NCBI RefSeq assembly: GCF_030812785.1
Contig: NZ_JAUSTJ010000002.1
Location: 1,612,001-1,676,000 of the forward strand
Direction of reading: 5' to 3'
Length of the DNA: 64,000 nucleotides
From: Sphingomonas kyeonggiensis
GTDB lineage: Bacteria > Pseudomonadota > Alphaproteobacteria > Sphingomonadales > Sphingomonadaceae
Under the pieces are notes generated by a model that was not told where the DNA came from, made no database searches, and saw only the letters and a program-made list of their open reading frames with translations. Positions within the stretch are counted from its first letter, which is position 1, and every line of letters starts with the position of its first letter. The position numbers and the translations under genes are program-made. Shown one piece after another: positions 25,935 through 33,531 of the stretch.

Positions 25935-26486
25935 ATGATCCTTTCAGACCGCTGGATTCGCGAACAGGCCCTCTCGACCGGCATGATCGAGCCCTTTGTC
26001 GAGGCGCAGCGCCGCGAGAACTGCATCAGCTACGGGCTCAGCTCCTATGGCTATGACGCGCGCGTCGCCGACGAGTTCAAGATCTTCACCAATGTCGATT
26101 CGGCGGTGGTCGATCCCAAGGATTTCGCCGCGAACAGCTTCGTCGACCGCAAGACCGATGTGTGCATCATCCCGCCCAACAGCTTCGCGCTGGCCCGCAC
26201 GGTCGAATATTTCCGCATTCCGCGCGACACGCTGGTCATCTGCCTCGGCAAATCGACCTATGCGCGCTGCGGGATCATCGTGAACGTGACGCCGCTCGAA
26301 CCCGAATGGGAGGGGCATGTCACGCTGGAATTCTCCAACACCACGCCGCTGCCCGCCAAGATCTATGCGAACGAGGGCGCGTGCCAGTTCCTGTTCCTCA
26401 AGGGCGACCAGCCCTGCGAGACCAGCTATGCCGACCGCGCGGGCAAATATATGGGGCAGCGCGGCGTAACCCTGCCGCGGCTCTAA
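25935..26486 (+). CDS. dcd: dCTP deaminase
   Basis: A 183-residue trimeric dUTPase-fold enzyme that deaminates dCTP to dUTP for thymidylate synthesis. The active-site motif [10 protein letters not shown] and the C-terminal ATP-lid region [13 protein letters not shown] are conserved, and the length is typical for the monofunctional alphaproteobacterial enzyme. The bifunctional dCTP deaminase/dUTPase differs in length and C-terminus. It is divergent from the GH115 gene and is followed by a strong double hairpin. Confidence 0.95.
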   Translation: MILSDRWIREQALSTGMIEPFVEAQRRENCISYGLSSYGYDARVADEFKIFTNVDSAVVDPKDFAANSFVDRKTDVCIIPPNSFALARTVEYFRIPRDTLVICLGKSTYARCGIIVNVTPLEPEWEGHVTLEFSNTTPLPAKIYANEGACQFLFLKGDQPCETSYADRAGKYMGQRGVTLPRL

Positions 26487-26507
26487 GCCTCTGTTCCAAA
26501 TGGGAAA

Positions 26508-26573
26508 GGCGCCGGGATCAGCCGGCGCCGGTATCGCCGCCGGCCGCGCGAGAGGGTGGCGCGGCCGCCGGCG
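26508..26573. terminator. double hairpin between convergent dcd and TPR genes
   Basis: Two GC-rich stems stand in a row: GGCGCCGG/CCGGCGCC (26508-26529) and a 15-bp stem with one mismatch, 26535-26549 against 26559-26573. They lie between the convergent stops of dcd and the TPR gene and could end transcription from both sides. There is no long T-run. Confidence 0.6.
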
Positions 26574-26582
26574 TTGGCTCGC

Positions 26583-26948
26583 TCAGCGCGAGGTCAACTG
26601 GAGCGCGTTGACGCGCTGAAGACCCCTGTTGGCGACGGCGTACGAAGTCGACTGCCGATCCCCCGGAAGGTCCATCTCGAAATTCCGCTGCGAGAGCACC
26701 TGGCGATACAGGTCGCGCGCTTCGGCGGCGCGGCCGGTCTCGGCATAGATCGCGGCGAGATTGAGCAGAAGCTCGGGCGCGCCCGGATTCTGGCGCAGCT
26801 GGGCGGTAAGCTGGCGCTCCGCCTGGGAAAACTGGCCATTCTGGATGGCGGTACTGGCGACGGGGTCCCCGTTCTGGCCCTGGGCCTGCGCGGGAAGCGC
26901 AGCAAGCGCGAACGGGGCGGCGGCAAGGACAATGAGCGCGATGCGCAT
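26583..26948 (-). CDS. small exported tetratricopeptide-repeat protein
   Basis: A 121-residue protein with a Sec signal (RIALIVLAAAPFALAALPAQAQ, cut after AQA) and one to two TPR helices (GQFSQAERQLTAQL and APELLLNLAAIYAETGRAAEARDLYRQV). TPR proteins serve as protein-binding scaffolds; the partner here is unknown. The ATG at 26948 follows GTAGGAGTT and gives a clean signal peptide; the longer frame adds an implausible Cys-containing leader. It lies downstream of the exb operon but is separated from it by a terminator, so it is probably transcribed on its own. Confidence 0.8.
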   Translation of the reverse strand: MRIALIVLAAAPFALAALPAQAQGQNGDPVASTAIQNGQFSQAERQLTAQLRQNPGAPELLLNLAAIYAETGRAAEARDLYRQVLSQRNFEMDLPGDRQSTSYAVANRGLQRVNALQLTSR

Positions 26949-27064
26949 AACTCCTACTCCTTCTGTTACGACATGGAGACACTTCCATGACTCTTTGAAG
27001 ACAATAGTGTTACACTTATGTGTCATCCGCACAAGCGGCTTGATGCCCCTCCGTAGTCATACGG

Positions 27065-27100
27065 GCAAAAAGAAAGGCGGCCCCGAAGGACCGCCTTGCT
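27065..27100 (-). terminator. intrinsic terminator of the tonB-exb operon
   Basis: On the minus strand, AAGGCGG and CCGCCTT form a stem with an inner TTCG-type loop and are followed by TTTCTTTTTG. This is a classic Rho-independent terminator about 35 bases after the last exbD stop codon, and it separates the operon from the TPR gene. Confidence 0.85.
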
Positions 27101-27133
27101 TTGCTTCCGATGCCGGCCCCGAAGGGCGGCGGA

Positions 27134-27562
27134 TCAGAAATCGTTGCGATACTGCTCGTTGCCGACGAAGCCGAGCTTGTTCACATTCGCGCGCTTGATG
27201 ATCGCGAGAATGCGGTCGACGACTTCGTAGCGTGCCTGCGGATCGGGCTGGAAGTGCAGCTCCGGCTCCGGCGACATCTGCAGCGTCTGGTCGAGATACT
27301 GGCGAAGCGTCACGTCGTCGATCGGCGCGCTGTTCCAGAAAACCTGGCCCTGCGCATCGATATAGACCTTGTTCTTCTCCGGCTCGACGACGTTCTGCGG
27401 GTTGTTGTTCGACTGCGGAAGGTCGACCTTCACCGCATGCGTCTGAATCGGAATGGTCATGATGATCATGATCAGAAGCACCAACATGACGTCGATCAAC
27501 GGCGTCGTGTTGATTTCCATCATCGGGCCGTCATCACCACCGCCGCCCACGCTCATACCCAT
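27134..27562 (-). CDS. exbD: ExbD/TolR-type biopolymer transport protein (second copy)
   Basis: A 142-residue inner-membrane protein with a short cytosolic N-terminus, one membrane helix (about residues 22-41, LIDVMLVLLIMIIMTIPI) and a periplasmic domain. The protonatable Asp in PLIDVMLVLLI is the conserved residue of ExbD/TolR stators. It should energise TonB through ExbB using the proton-motive force. AAGGAG precedes the start. It is the last gene of the operon and differs from the first exbD chiefly in its periplasmic part, so the two copies are not a recent duplication. Confidence 0.9.
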   Translation of the reverse strand: MGMSVGGGGDDGPMMEINTTPLIDVMLVLLIMIIMTIPIQTHAVKVDLPQSNNNPQNVVEPEKNKVYIDAQGQVFWNSAPIDDVTLRQYLDQTLQMSPEPELHFQPDPQARYEVVDRILAIIKRANVNKLGFVGNEQYRNDF

Positions 27563-27588
27563 AGTCTAAACTCCTTTGAGCAGGGCCG

Positions 27589-28068
27589 TCAGAGACGAAC
27601 CGTGGCCGAGCCGGCGGGCGGTTCGGAGATGAAGCCAACCTTGACGAAGCCGGCCATCTGCATCGCGAAGATGGTGCCGCCGATGCAGCGGTACGGCGTG
27701 TTGACGTCGCCACGGATGTGCACTTCGGGGAGCTCGAGGCCGGCGGCGTTGATGCCACCCTGCTTGTCGATCTCGGCCTTCAGCTTCTTCACGCCACGAT
27801 CGACCAGTTCCTGGCTCGTCACCGGGGTCATGCCCCAGAAGACTTCGCACTTGCCGCCATTGGCGGTGACCGAGAGCGAGACGTTCTCGGGCTTGGTGGT
27901 CGTCGGCTCGAACTGGACCTTCGGCAGCTCCAGCTTCACCGTCTGGATCACGACCGGAACCGTGATCAGGAAGATGATGAGGAGCACCAGCATCACGTCG
28001 ACGAGCGGCGTGGTATTGATGTCCGACATGGGGGCGTCTTCACCGCCCCCGCCTACGCTCATCGCCAT
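27589..28068 (-). CDS. exbD: ExbD-type biopolymer transport protein (first copy)
   Basis: A 159-residue stator subunit with the same plan as its neighbour: N-terminal MSVGGGG motif, conserved DINTTPLVDVMLVLLI helix with the essential Asp, and a longer periplasmic domain containing two cysteines (GKCEVFW and PYRCIGG) that could form a disulfide. Two ExbDs in series are common in sphingomonads and xanthomonads, where the second may be needed for particular substrates. The two genes are 26 bases apart. An ATG two codons later is equally possible as the start. Confidence 0.9.
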   Translation of the reverse strand: MAMSVGGGGEDAPMSDINTTPLVDVMLVLLIIFLITVPVVIQTVKLELPKVQFEPTTTKPENVSLSVTANGGKCEVFWGMTPVTSQELVDRGVKKLKAEIDKQGGINAAGLELPEVHIRGDVNTPYRCIGGTIFAMQMAGFVKVGFISEPPAGSATVRL

Positions 28069-28117
28069 TGCGCGCTATCCTATCCTTCTATTCCAACTCC
28101 GGCCCGGGGCCGGAGAC

Positions 28118-28146
28118 GGGCCGCGCGTCCCGAAGGAGCGCGGCCC
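28118..28146 (-). promoter_or_regulatory. intercistronic hairpin between exbB and exbD
   Basis: GGGCCGCGC and GCGCGGCCC form a perfect 9-bp stem with an 11-base loop in the 94-base gap. There is no T-run in the direction of the operon. It may protect the exbB message end or dampen read-through, which would fit the excess of ExbB over ExbD in the complex (5:2 in studied systems); that link is inference. Confidence 0.5.
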
Positions 28147-28162
28147 CTATATTCCAGATCGC

Positions 28163-28927
28163 TTAGGCGCGCGGCGCGGTGCTGGTGGTCGCGGCCGGAG
28201 CGGCCTTGGCCGGAGCAGCCTTGGCGACGGTCGGGCGCACGCGGCCGTCCGAAGCGAGGTAGCCGAGCAGATCGTTCGAGAACGCGTTCAGGCTCTCGTT
28301 GATCTTCTTGTTGCGAGCCTGCAGCCAGTTGAAGGCGAGCACGGCCGGAACGGCGACGGCGAGACCGACGGCGGTCATGATCAGCGCTTCACCGACCGGA
28401 CCGGCGACCGCGTCGATCGACGCCTGGCCAGCCGCACCGATCTTCACGAGCGCGCGGATGATGCCGATAACGGTACCGAACAGACCGATGAACGGAGCGG
28501 TCGAGCCGACGGTCGCGAGGAACGACAGGCCGCTCTTCAGCTGCGAGTTGATCAGGTCTTCCGAGCGGGCGAGCGAGCCGTGCAGCCAGTCATGGGCTTC
28601 GACCGGATCGGTCAGCTTCGAGTGCTGCTCCTGGGCGGCCAGGCCGTCGTCGACCAGCTGGCGATAGGCCGAGTTCTTCTCGAGCTTCGCAGCGCCTTCG
28701 CGCAGGCTGTTGGCGTTCCAGAAGCCGGCGCGGACGCGCTTCGCCTGGTTGAGGATCTTCTGCTGCTCGAACAGCTTGGTGAACAGGATGTAGAGCGAGA
28801 AGAACAGCATCAGCACCAGGATGCCGAACACCGTCTGCGAGATCAGGCCGCCCTCACGGAGCGCCGGAATCAGGCCGTACGGATTTTCCTTGGGCGCCCC
28901 AGCGGCGGCGAGAATGGTCGTGAGCAT
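28163..28927 (-). CDS. exbB: ExbB-type proton channel protein
   Basis: A 254-residue inner-membrane protein of the MotA/TolQ/ExbB family. Three membrane helices are visible at about 32-54, 137-160 and 178-200, with the conserved TVGSTAPFIGLFGTVIGI and GEALIMTAVGLAVAVPAVL segments that line the proton path. A basic C-terminal tail rich in Ala-Pro-Lys follows. It forms the stator with ExbD and drives TonB. GAGGAAAG precedes the ATG. The gene lies between tonB and exbD, and the order tonB-exbB-exbD-exbD is typical of the lineage. Confidence 0.94.
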   Translation of the reverse strand: MLTTILAAAGAPKENPYGLIPALREGGLISQTVFGILVLMLFFSLYILFTKLFEQQKILNQAKRVRAGFWNANSLREGAAKLEKNSAYRQLVDDGLAAQEQHSKLTDPVEAHDWLHGSLARSEDLINSQLKSGLSFLATVGSTAPFIGLFGTVIGIIRALVKIGAAGQASIDAVAGPVGEALIMTAVGLAVAVPAVLAFNWLQARNKKINESLNAFSNDLLGYLASDGRVRPTVAKAAPAKAAPAATTSTAPRA

Positions 28928-29013
28928 TGTCGGTTCTTTCCTCTAACTAAATAGCGCTTTTTATCCACAGATCCGGCGCGCCCTCGCTAGAGCGCGCCAG
29001 CGAAACACACAGC

Positions 29014-29694
29014 CTAGCTCGGAATCTTCCAGGTGAAGCTGCCGTTATAGGGCGCAGGGATCTTGTTCCCGCCCTCGTCCTCGGCCGGATTGAACCGGGC
29101 GCGGCGCTTGAGGAGGTTGCAAGCCGTGCTGTCGAGGACGGACACGCCGCTCGAACCCGTGACGGTGCAGTTGGTCACCTTGCCCGACGCATCGACGTCG
29201 AGACGGAAGCGGACGGTGCCGGCCTGCTCGGCGCGCAGCGCGGAGGCAGGATAGTCGTCGTCCGTCACCCAGCTCTGCGGCGAACCGCGCGGCGTGAGCT
29301 TCTTTGCGATCCGCGGCGGCGCGGGCGGCTGCGGCGGAGGAGCCGGCTGCGCGGGCGGAGCCGGCGGAGTGGTCGGCGGCTGCGGTATATCGATCCGGGG
29401 CGTCGTCTGGATGGGCGGCGACGGAGTCGGCACCTGGACCACCGACGGCGGCACTGCGATCTGAGTCGGCGGCGGCGGCACCGGGGTATCCGGCGGCGGC
29501 GGCGGCGGCGGCACTTCCTCGGGCGGAGGCGGCGGCTCTTGCACGTCGAACGTGTTCAGCTTTTCCGCCTGCTTCTTGATATATTGATATGCAAGGCCCG
29601 TGACGAAGGCATATCCCATGCCAGCCACGATTATCGCAACCAGAACGATCGCGACGACGCGGCTGCCACTTGTATTGCGGTCAGCGTAAGACAT
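29014..29694 (-). CDS. tonB: TonB energy-transducing protein
   Basis: A 226-residue protein anchored by one N-terminal helix (about 12-34), with a long Pro-rich periplasmic spacer (about 52-128, with PPPPPEEVPPPP-type runs) and a C-terminal TonB domain (about 140-226) containing YPASALRAEQAGTVRFRLDV and the conserved ending. It carries energy from ExbB-ExbD to outer-membrane TonB-dependent receptors. It is the first gene of the operon. The best Shine-Dalgarno match, GAGGAG, sits rather far from the ATG. No receptor gene is in the window. Confidence 0.95.
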   Translation of the reverse strand: MSYADRNTSGSRVVAIVLVAIIVAGMGYAFVTGLAYQYIKKQAEKLNTFDVQEPPPPPEEVPPPPPPPDTPVPPPPTQIAVPPSVVQVPTPSPPIQTTPRIDIPQPPTTPPAPPAQPAPPPQPPAPPRIAKKLTPRGSPQSWVTDDDYPASALRAEQAGTVRFRLDVDASGKVTNCTVTGSSGVSVLDSTACNLLKRRARFNPAEDEGGNKIPAPYNGSFTWKIPS

Positions 29695-29927
29695 CCGGCA
29701 ACGTCACTCCTCTAATCCCTGACATACAGCCCTGTGCTGCGGATTTGCGACCCCGTGTGCACAAGTCTGCCCGCCGTGCGCTATATGCGTCCCATTCGGC
29801 AGCGGGCGAGTCTCTATCGCGCGCACCGGGTGGACGCAAACCCTTTGTCGGACAAACGCGCCCTACAATCGCCGCATGACGGAATTATTTCTGTATAGCC
29901 GTAACGGATTCCGGTAACCCGATCGGC

Positions 29928-30764
29928 ATGAACCGTAGCTTCCCCGCCATATTTTCTTGCGCAATTGCGCTCGCCGCACCCTTAGGTGCATCCGCTAAGC
30001 CCCAGCAAACACAGGCGCAACCAGCCCCTGTCTTACCAAGCTACGCCACCCTGGCGAAGCAGGTGACGACGGCACCGCTGATCATCGATGCGCGCATCCG
30101 CAAGGCCGAACGGCTGAAGGCGGAAGAATCGCCTGGTCTGGCCACTGGTATGACCCGATTCCTGATCGAGGCGGACGTATCCGCCCTGATTCGCGGCACC
30201 CAGGCCATGGCCTCGCGCATCACCTACACCGCCGATGTGCCCCTCAACGCCAAGGGCAAGGCACCCAAGCTCGCCAAGCAGCGCGTGCTGCTGTTCGCCC
30301 GCCCCGTGCCCAGCCGCCCGGGCACCGTCCAGCTCACCGGATTGCAGAGCCAGATGAACTGGTTGCCCGAGCTCGACGCCCAGGTCCGCGCGATCACCAG
30401 GGACGCGCTGGCGGCCGACGCCCCGCCCGCGATCACCGGCGTCGGCAACGCCTTCCATGTTCCCGGCTCGCTCCCCGGCGAGGGCGAGACCCAGGTGTTC
30501 CTGCAGACCGCGGGCGGCGCGCCGGTATCGCTCCAGATCCTCCGCCGCCCGGGCGAGACGACGCGCTGGAGTGTCTCATTGGGGGACATTGTCGACGAAT
30601 CGGCCGGCGCGCCGCGCGCGAATACCTTCCTCTGGTACCGCCTCGCCTGCGGCCTGCCGCGCAGCCTGCCCGCCGAAAGCGTCGAATCGGATGATCCGGC
30701 GAACGCGGCGAAGGCGAAGGAAGACTATGCCTTCGTGCTCCGCTCGCTGGGGCCTTGTGCGTAA
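29928..30764 (+). CDS. hypothetical exported protein
   Basis: A 278-residue protein with a Sec signal (NRSFPAIFSCAIALAAPLGASA). The mature region contains LPSYATLAKQVTTAPLIIDARIRKAERL and a beta-rich middle (RVLLFARPVPSRPGTVQLTGLQSQ). A Cys pair toward the C-terminus (LACGLP and GPCA) may form a disulfide. I recognise similar proteins as unnamed sphingomonad exported proteins, without a function. It is divergent from tonB across a 233-base gap but is probably unrelated to it. A palindromic element follows the stop. Confidence 0.72.
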   Translation: MNRSFPAIFSCAIALAAPLGASAKPQQTQAQPAPVLPSYATLAKQVTTAPLIIDARIRKAERLKAEESPGLATGMTRFLIEADVSALIRGTQAMASRITYTADVPLNAKGKAPKLAKQRVLLFARPVPSRPGTVQLTGLQSQMNWLPELDAQVRAITRDALAADAPPAITGVGNAFHVPGSLPGEGETQVFLQTAGGAPVSLQILRRPGETTRWSVSLGDIVDESAGAPRANTFLWYRLACGLPRSLPAESVESDDPANAAKAKEDYAFVLRSLGPCA

Positions 30765-30774
30765 CTTGCCAATT

Positions 30775-30929
30775 CCCTCTCCCGCATTCGCGGGAGAGGG
30801 ACGCCGAGCGTAGCGAGGCAGGGTGAGGGCCCGTGCGGGACGCAGGCGCGTCGCGCGCGGCCAGCGCGGCCCCTCACCCTTCCGCCGCCTTTGGCGGCTC
30901 CCTCCCTCTCCCGCAAAAGCGGGAGAGGG
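30775..30929. repeat. compound palindromic element (REP family C)
   Basis: Hairpin one (30775-30800) is CCCTCTCCCGC-ATTC-GCGGGAGAGGG and hairpin two (30904-30929) has the same arms around AAAA. Between them, GCAGGGTGAGGGCC and GGCCCCTCACCCT pair with each other, so the whole 155 bases can fold into one long branched structure. It lies between convergent genes. Confidence 0.85.
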
Positions 30930-30936
30930 AAAGAAA

Positions 30937-31350
30937 TCAGCCCTTCCGCCCCCGCACCAGCGTGATGCCGATCGACTCGCCCTGCTCGGCGATCGCCAGC
31001 TTGACGATTCGCACCTCGACGCGCTGCACCCGCGCATCGCCGACGAACAGCGTGTCGCAGATATGCTCGGCCACTGCCTCCACCAGCGTGAAGTGCACGT
31101 CCTTGGGCAGCCCGTCGGTCGCCGCGTGCTTGACGTCCATATAGTTCTTCGAGGCCTTGAGCGGCGTGTCCGGCTCGAACCGCTCGGGCATGTCGATATC
31201 CACCGTCACCGAGATGCGCAGCGGCTGCGGAAGGTGCGTCTCTTCCGAATAGACGCCGGTGAGGACTTCGACTTCCAGGTCGTGGACCTGGAGCTTCAGG
31301 GAATCGGGCAAGTCGCCAATGCCTTTCAGGGGAAACAGGCCGCGGCCCAT
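30937..31350 (-). CDS. folB: dihydroneopterin aldolase family protein
   Basis: A 137-residue member of the dihydroneopterin aldolase/epimerase family (folate synthesis, cytosol). The start of the domain is LQVHDLEVEVLTGVYSEETHLPQPLRISV, with the Glu and Tyr regions typical of FolB, and the end is VRIVKLAIAEQGESIGITL, where the expected catalytic Lys is visible. No other folate gene is adjacent. Close relatives in some alphaproteobacteria are called FolB-like; the exact reaction (aldolase or epimerase) cannot be read here. It is divergent from a GNAT acetyltransferase. Confidence 0.82.
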   Translation of the reverse strand: MGRGLFPLKGIGDLPDSLKLQVHDLEVEVLTGVYSEETHLPQPLRISVTVDIDMPERFEPDTPLKASKNYMDVKHAATDGLPKDVHFTLVEAVAEHICDTLFVGDARVQRVEVRIVKLAIAEQGESIGITLVRGRKG

Positions 31351-31482
31351 AGCAGATGCACGCCTGCTGGAAAGCCCGCCCCTCGTTCCCGGCCCGCCCC
31401 GACATATATTCAGTATTGCGAAAGCGGCGATGGGCGCTATCTCGCGCGGCCCCGATCCGCAGGTCGGGGCGTTGTGAAAGGA

Positions 31483-32013
31483 ATGTATGAAGTGATCGCA
31501 TTGCTGCCGCTGGAGACCGTGGATCCTCAGGCCGTCGAGACTCTGCTCGACCGTGCTTTTGGTCCGGGCCGACGCGCGCGCACTGCGTACAAGGTGCGCC
31601 TTGGCACTTCCGAGATTCCCGAGCTGAGCTTCGCCGCGATGGCCGATGACGGCAGCCTGCTCGGCTCGATCCAGTGCTGGCCGGTCGCGCTCGAATGCGA
31701 TGGCGGCGGCAGCGTGCCGATGGTGATGGTCGGCCCCGTGGCGGTGCAGCCCGATCGCCAGCAGGGCGGCATCGGCCGCATGCTGATGGAGCGGATGCTC
31801 GAAGCGGCGGAGACCGCACCGGTCCCCGGCGCCGACGCGCTGATGCTGATCGGCGACCCCGAATATTATGGCCGCTTCTTCGATTTCACCCCCGAGAAGA
31901 CCGGCGGCTGGCGTCTGCCCGGCCCGTTCGAGGCGCGCCGCCTACTCGCCCGCGGCACCGGGGTGCCGGTCGGCCCGGGCCAGCTCGGCGCGCGTCTTCG
32001 ACGGGCGGCCTGA
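31483..32013 (+). CDS. GNAT-family N-acetyltransferase
   Basis: A 176-residue acetyltransferase of the GNAT fold. The acetyl-CoA binding segment is visible as VGPVAVQPDRQQGGIGRMLME, matching the family's Q/RxxGxG/A motif, and the C-terminal strand is LMLIGDPEYYGRFFDF, the typical YhbS-like branch. It acetylates an unknown small molecule or protein. AAAGGA precedes the ATG. It is preceded by a short promoter region shared with the divergent folB, and followed by a REP pair. The closest named relative by pattern is YhbS. Confidence 0.83.
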   Translation: MYEVIALLPLETVDPQAVETLLDRAFGPGRRARTAYKVRLGTSEIPELSFAAMADDGSLLGSIQCWPVALECDGGGSVPMVMVGPVAVQPDRQQGGIGRMLMERMLEAAETAPVPGADALMLIGDPEYYGRFFDFTPEKTGGWRLPGPFEARRLLARGTGVPVGPGQLGARLRRAA

Positions 32014-32377
32014 GTAGCAGCCAACACCAAACGACTCTTCTTTCCCCGGCGAAGGCCGGGGCCCAGACTAAACAGTGCGCGGCGAAGACGCGCCAAGGCG
32101 CGTGACTTTCAAGGACTGGGCCCCGGCCTTCGCCGGGGAAAAGCCAAGTCACAGCTTCCAATGTAGGATTTTGTCTGCTTGGGTTCCCGGCATGGCCGAC
32201 CGCGCGCAGCCTTTCCTTCATCCTCTTCGTTCGTGGGAGCATCCGGCTACCGGATGCCTTGCGTCTCGCGCCGTGGACTTCCGCCGCGCCGGGCGGCTAC
32301 CGGAAAGCCTCGCGCGTGGATGTCGTGAACTTGGTGAACTTCCGCGCCCCAAACGGCCCCTGAACTGAGACGAATCG
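32014..32377. repeat. gene-free stretch with a REP pair and a repeated CGGCTACCGG hairpin
   Basis: A perfect family-B REP pair (32041-32066 and 32116-32141, 26 bases each, TTTCCCCGGCGAAGGCCGGGG type) is followed by an unrelated hairpin GCATCCGG-CTA-CCGGATGC (32239-32256). The core CGGCTACCGG occurs again about 50 bases later. No open frame here looks like a gene. Confidence 0.75.
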
Positions 32378-32944
32378 ATGCCCTCCCCGCCCCCGCCCGA
32401 CTTCGCCAGCCTCTCGCTCGCCGAGATCGCCCGCCTGGCCGAGGAGAATCGCCTGCCCCCGGTCGAGAACTGGAACCCGACGCATTGCGGGCATAGCGAC
32501 ATGCGCATCGCGCGCGACGGCACCTGGTTCCACCAGGGCTCGCCGATCGGACGCCTGCCGATGGTCCGCCTGTTCTCGACGATCCTGCGCCGCGAGCCCG
32601 ACGGGCGCTTCGTGCTGGTCACCCCGGTCGAGAAGCTCGACATCGATGTCGAGGACGCGCCCTTCACCGCGGTGGAGATGAAGCGCGAGGGCGAAGGCGA
32701 AGCGATGCGGCTCGCCTTCCGGCTCAACACCGGCGATCTCGTCACCGCCGGGCCCGAGCATGGCCTGCGCTTCGAGGAGCGCGAGGATGGCCCGCGCCCC
32801 TATCTCCATGTCCGCCGCGGACTGGAGGCGCTGGTCGCGCGCAGCGTCTATTACGAGCTGGCCGAGATCGCGCTCGCCAATGGCAGCACGCCGCCGGGCG
32901 TGTGGAGCAATGGCAGCTTCTTCGCGCTGGAGCCCGGCGCATGA
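32378..32944 (+). CDS. DUF1285 family protein
   Basis: A 188-residue soluble protein of the DUF1285 family. Characteristic stretches are LPPVENWNPTHCGHSDMRIARDGTWFHQGSPI and GRFVLVTPVEKLDIDVEDAPFTAV, matching the two-domain beta-rich fold known from structures of this family; no function has been assigned. It overlaps the NUDIX gene in ATGA and starts the DUF1285-NUDIX-CCA operon seen in many alphaproteobacteria. That conserved link points to nucleotide or RNA-end metabolism, but this is inference. Confidence 0.86.
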   Translation: MPSPPPPDFASLSLAEIARLAEENRLPPVENWNPTHCGHSDMRIARDGTWFHQGSPIGRLPMVRLFSTILRREPDGRFVLVTPVEKLDIDVEDAPFTAVEMKREGEGEAMRLAFRLNTGDLVTAGPEHGLRFEEREDGPRPYLHVRRGLEALVARSVYYELAEIALANGSTPPGVWSNGSFFALEPGA

Positions 32945-33531
32945 GCCTCGCCGATCGACTGCGCCTGGCGCTGGCGGCGGATCATTCGCCGCTTCTGCTC
33001 CCGGGCGACCATTATGACTTCGATCCCGCGATCCAGGGCAATCCCGCCGCGGTGCTGATCGCCGTCACCGATCGCGCCGCGCCGGGCGTGATCCTCACCC
33101 AGCGCACCGAGACGCTGCGCCGCCATGCCGGCCAGGTCGCCTTTCCCGGCGGCCGGATCGATCCGGGTGACGATGGCCCGATCGGCGCGGCGCTGCGCGA
33201 GGCCGAGGAGGAGATTGCCCTGCCCCCGGCCTCGGTCGAGGTGGTCGGCATGACCGACAGCTATCGCACCGTCACCAACTATGTCGTCACCCCGGTGATC
33301 GGCGTGGTGCCGCCCGACCTGATGCTGACGCCCTCGGAGGCGGAAGTCGCCAGCGTGTTCGAGGTGCCGCTCGATTTCCTGCTCGACACGGCGAACCAGC
33401 GCGAGCAGGTGGCGGAGTATCTGGGCCGCGAGCGGCGCTATTACGAGATACTCTGGCAGGATCGCCGGATCTGGGGAGCAACGGCGGCAATGCTGGTCAA
33501 TCTGTCGAGGCGGCTGCGATGGGCGGCATGA
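32941..33531 (+). CDS. NUDIX hydrolase, CoA pyrophosphatase type
   Basis: A 196-residue NUDIX enzyme. The NUDIX box is visible as GGRIDPGDDGPIGAALREAEEEI, with the essential RE..EE glutamates, and is preceded by RTETLRRHAGQVAFP, the mark of the NudL/CoA pyrophosphatase branch. It should cleave CoA and its derivatives into phosphopantetheine and ADP parts in the cytosol. It overlaps the DUF1285 gene by four bases upstream and the CCA-transferase gene downstream, so all three are one transcription and translation unit. Confidence 0.9.
   Translation: MSLADRLRLALAADHSPLLLPGDHYDFDPAIQGNPAAVLIAVTDRAAPGVILTQRTETLRRHAGQVAFPGGRIDPGDDGPIGAALREAEEEIALPPASVEVVGMTDSYRTVTNYVVTPVIGVVPPDLMLTPSEAEVASVFEVPLDFLLDTANQREQVAEYLGRERRYYEILWQDRRIWGATAAMLVNLSRRLRWAA

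Noticed and set aside
27134..28068. The two exbD genes as a recent tandem duplication
   Set aside because: Only the N-terminal helix region is alike; the periplasmic domains differ in length and Cys content, so the split is old.
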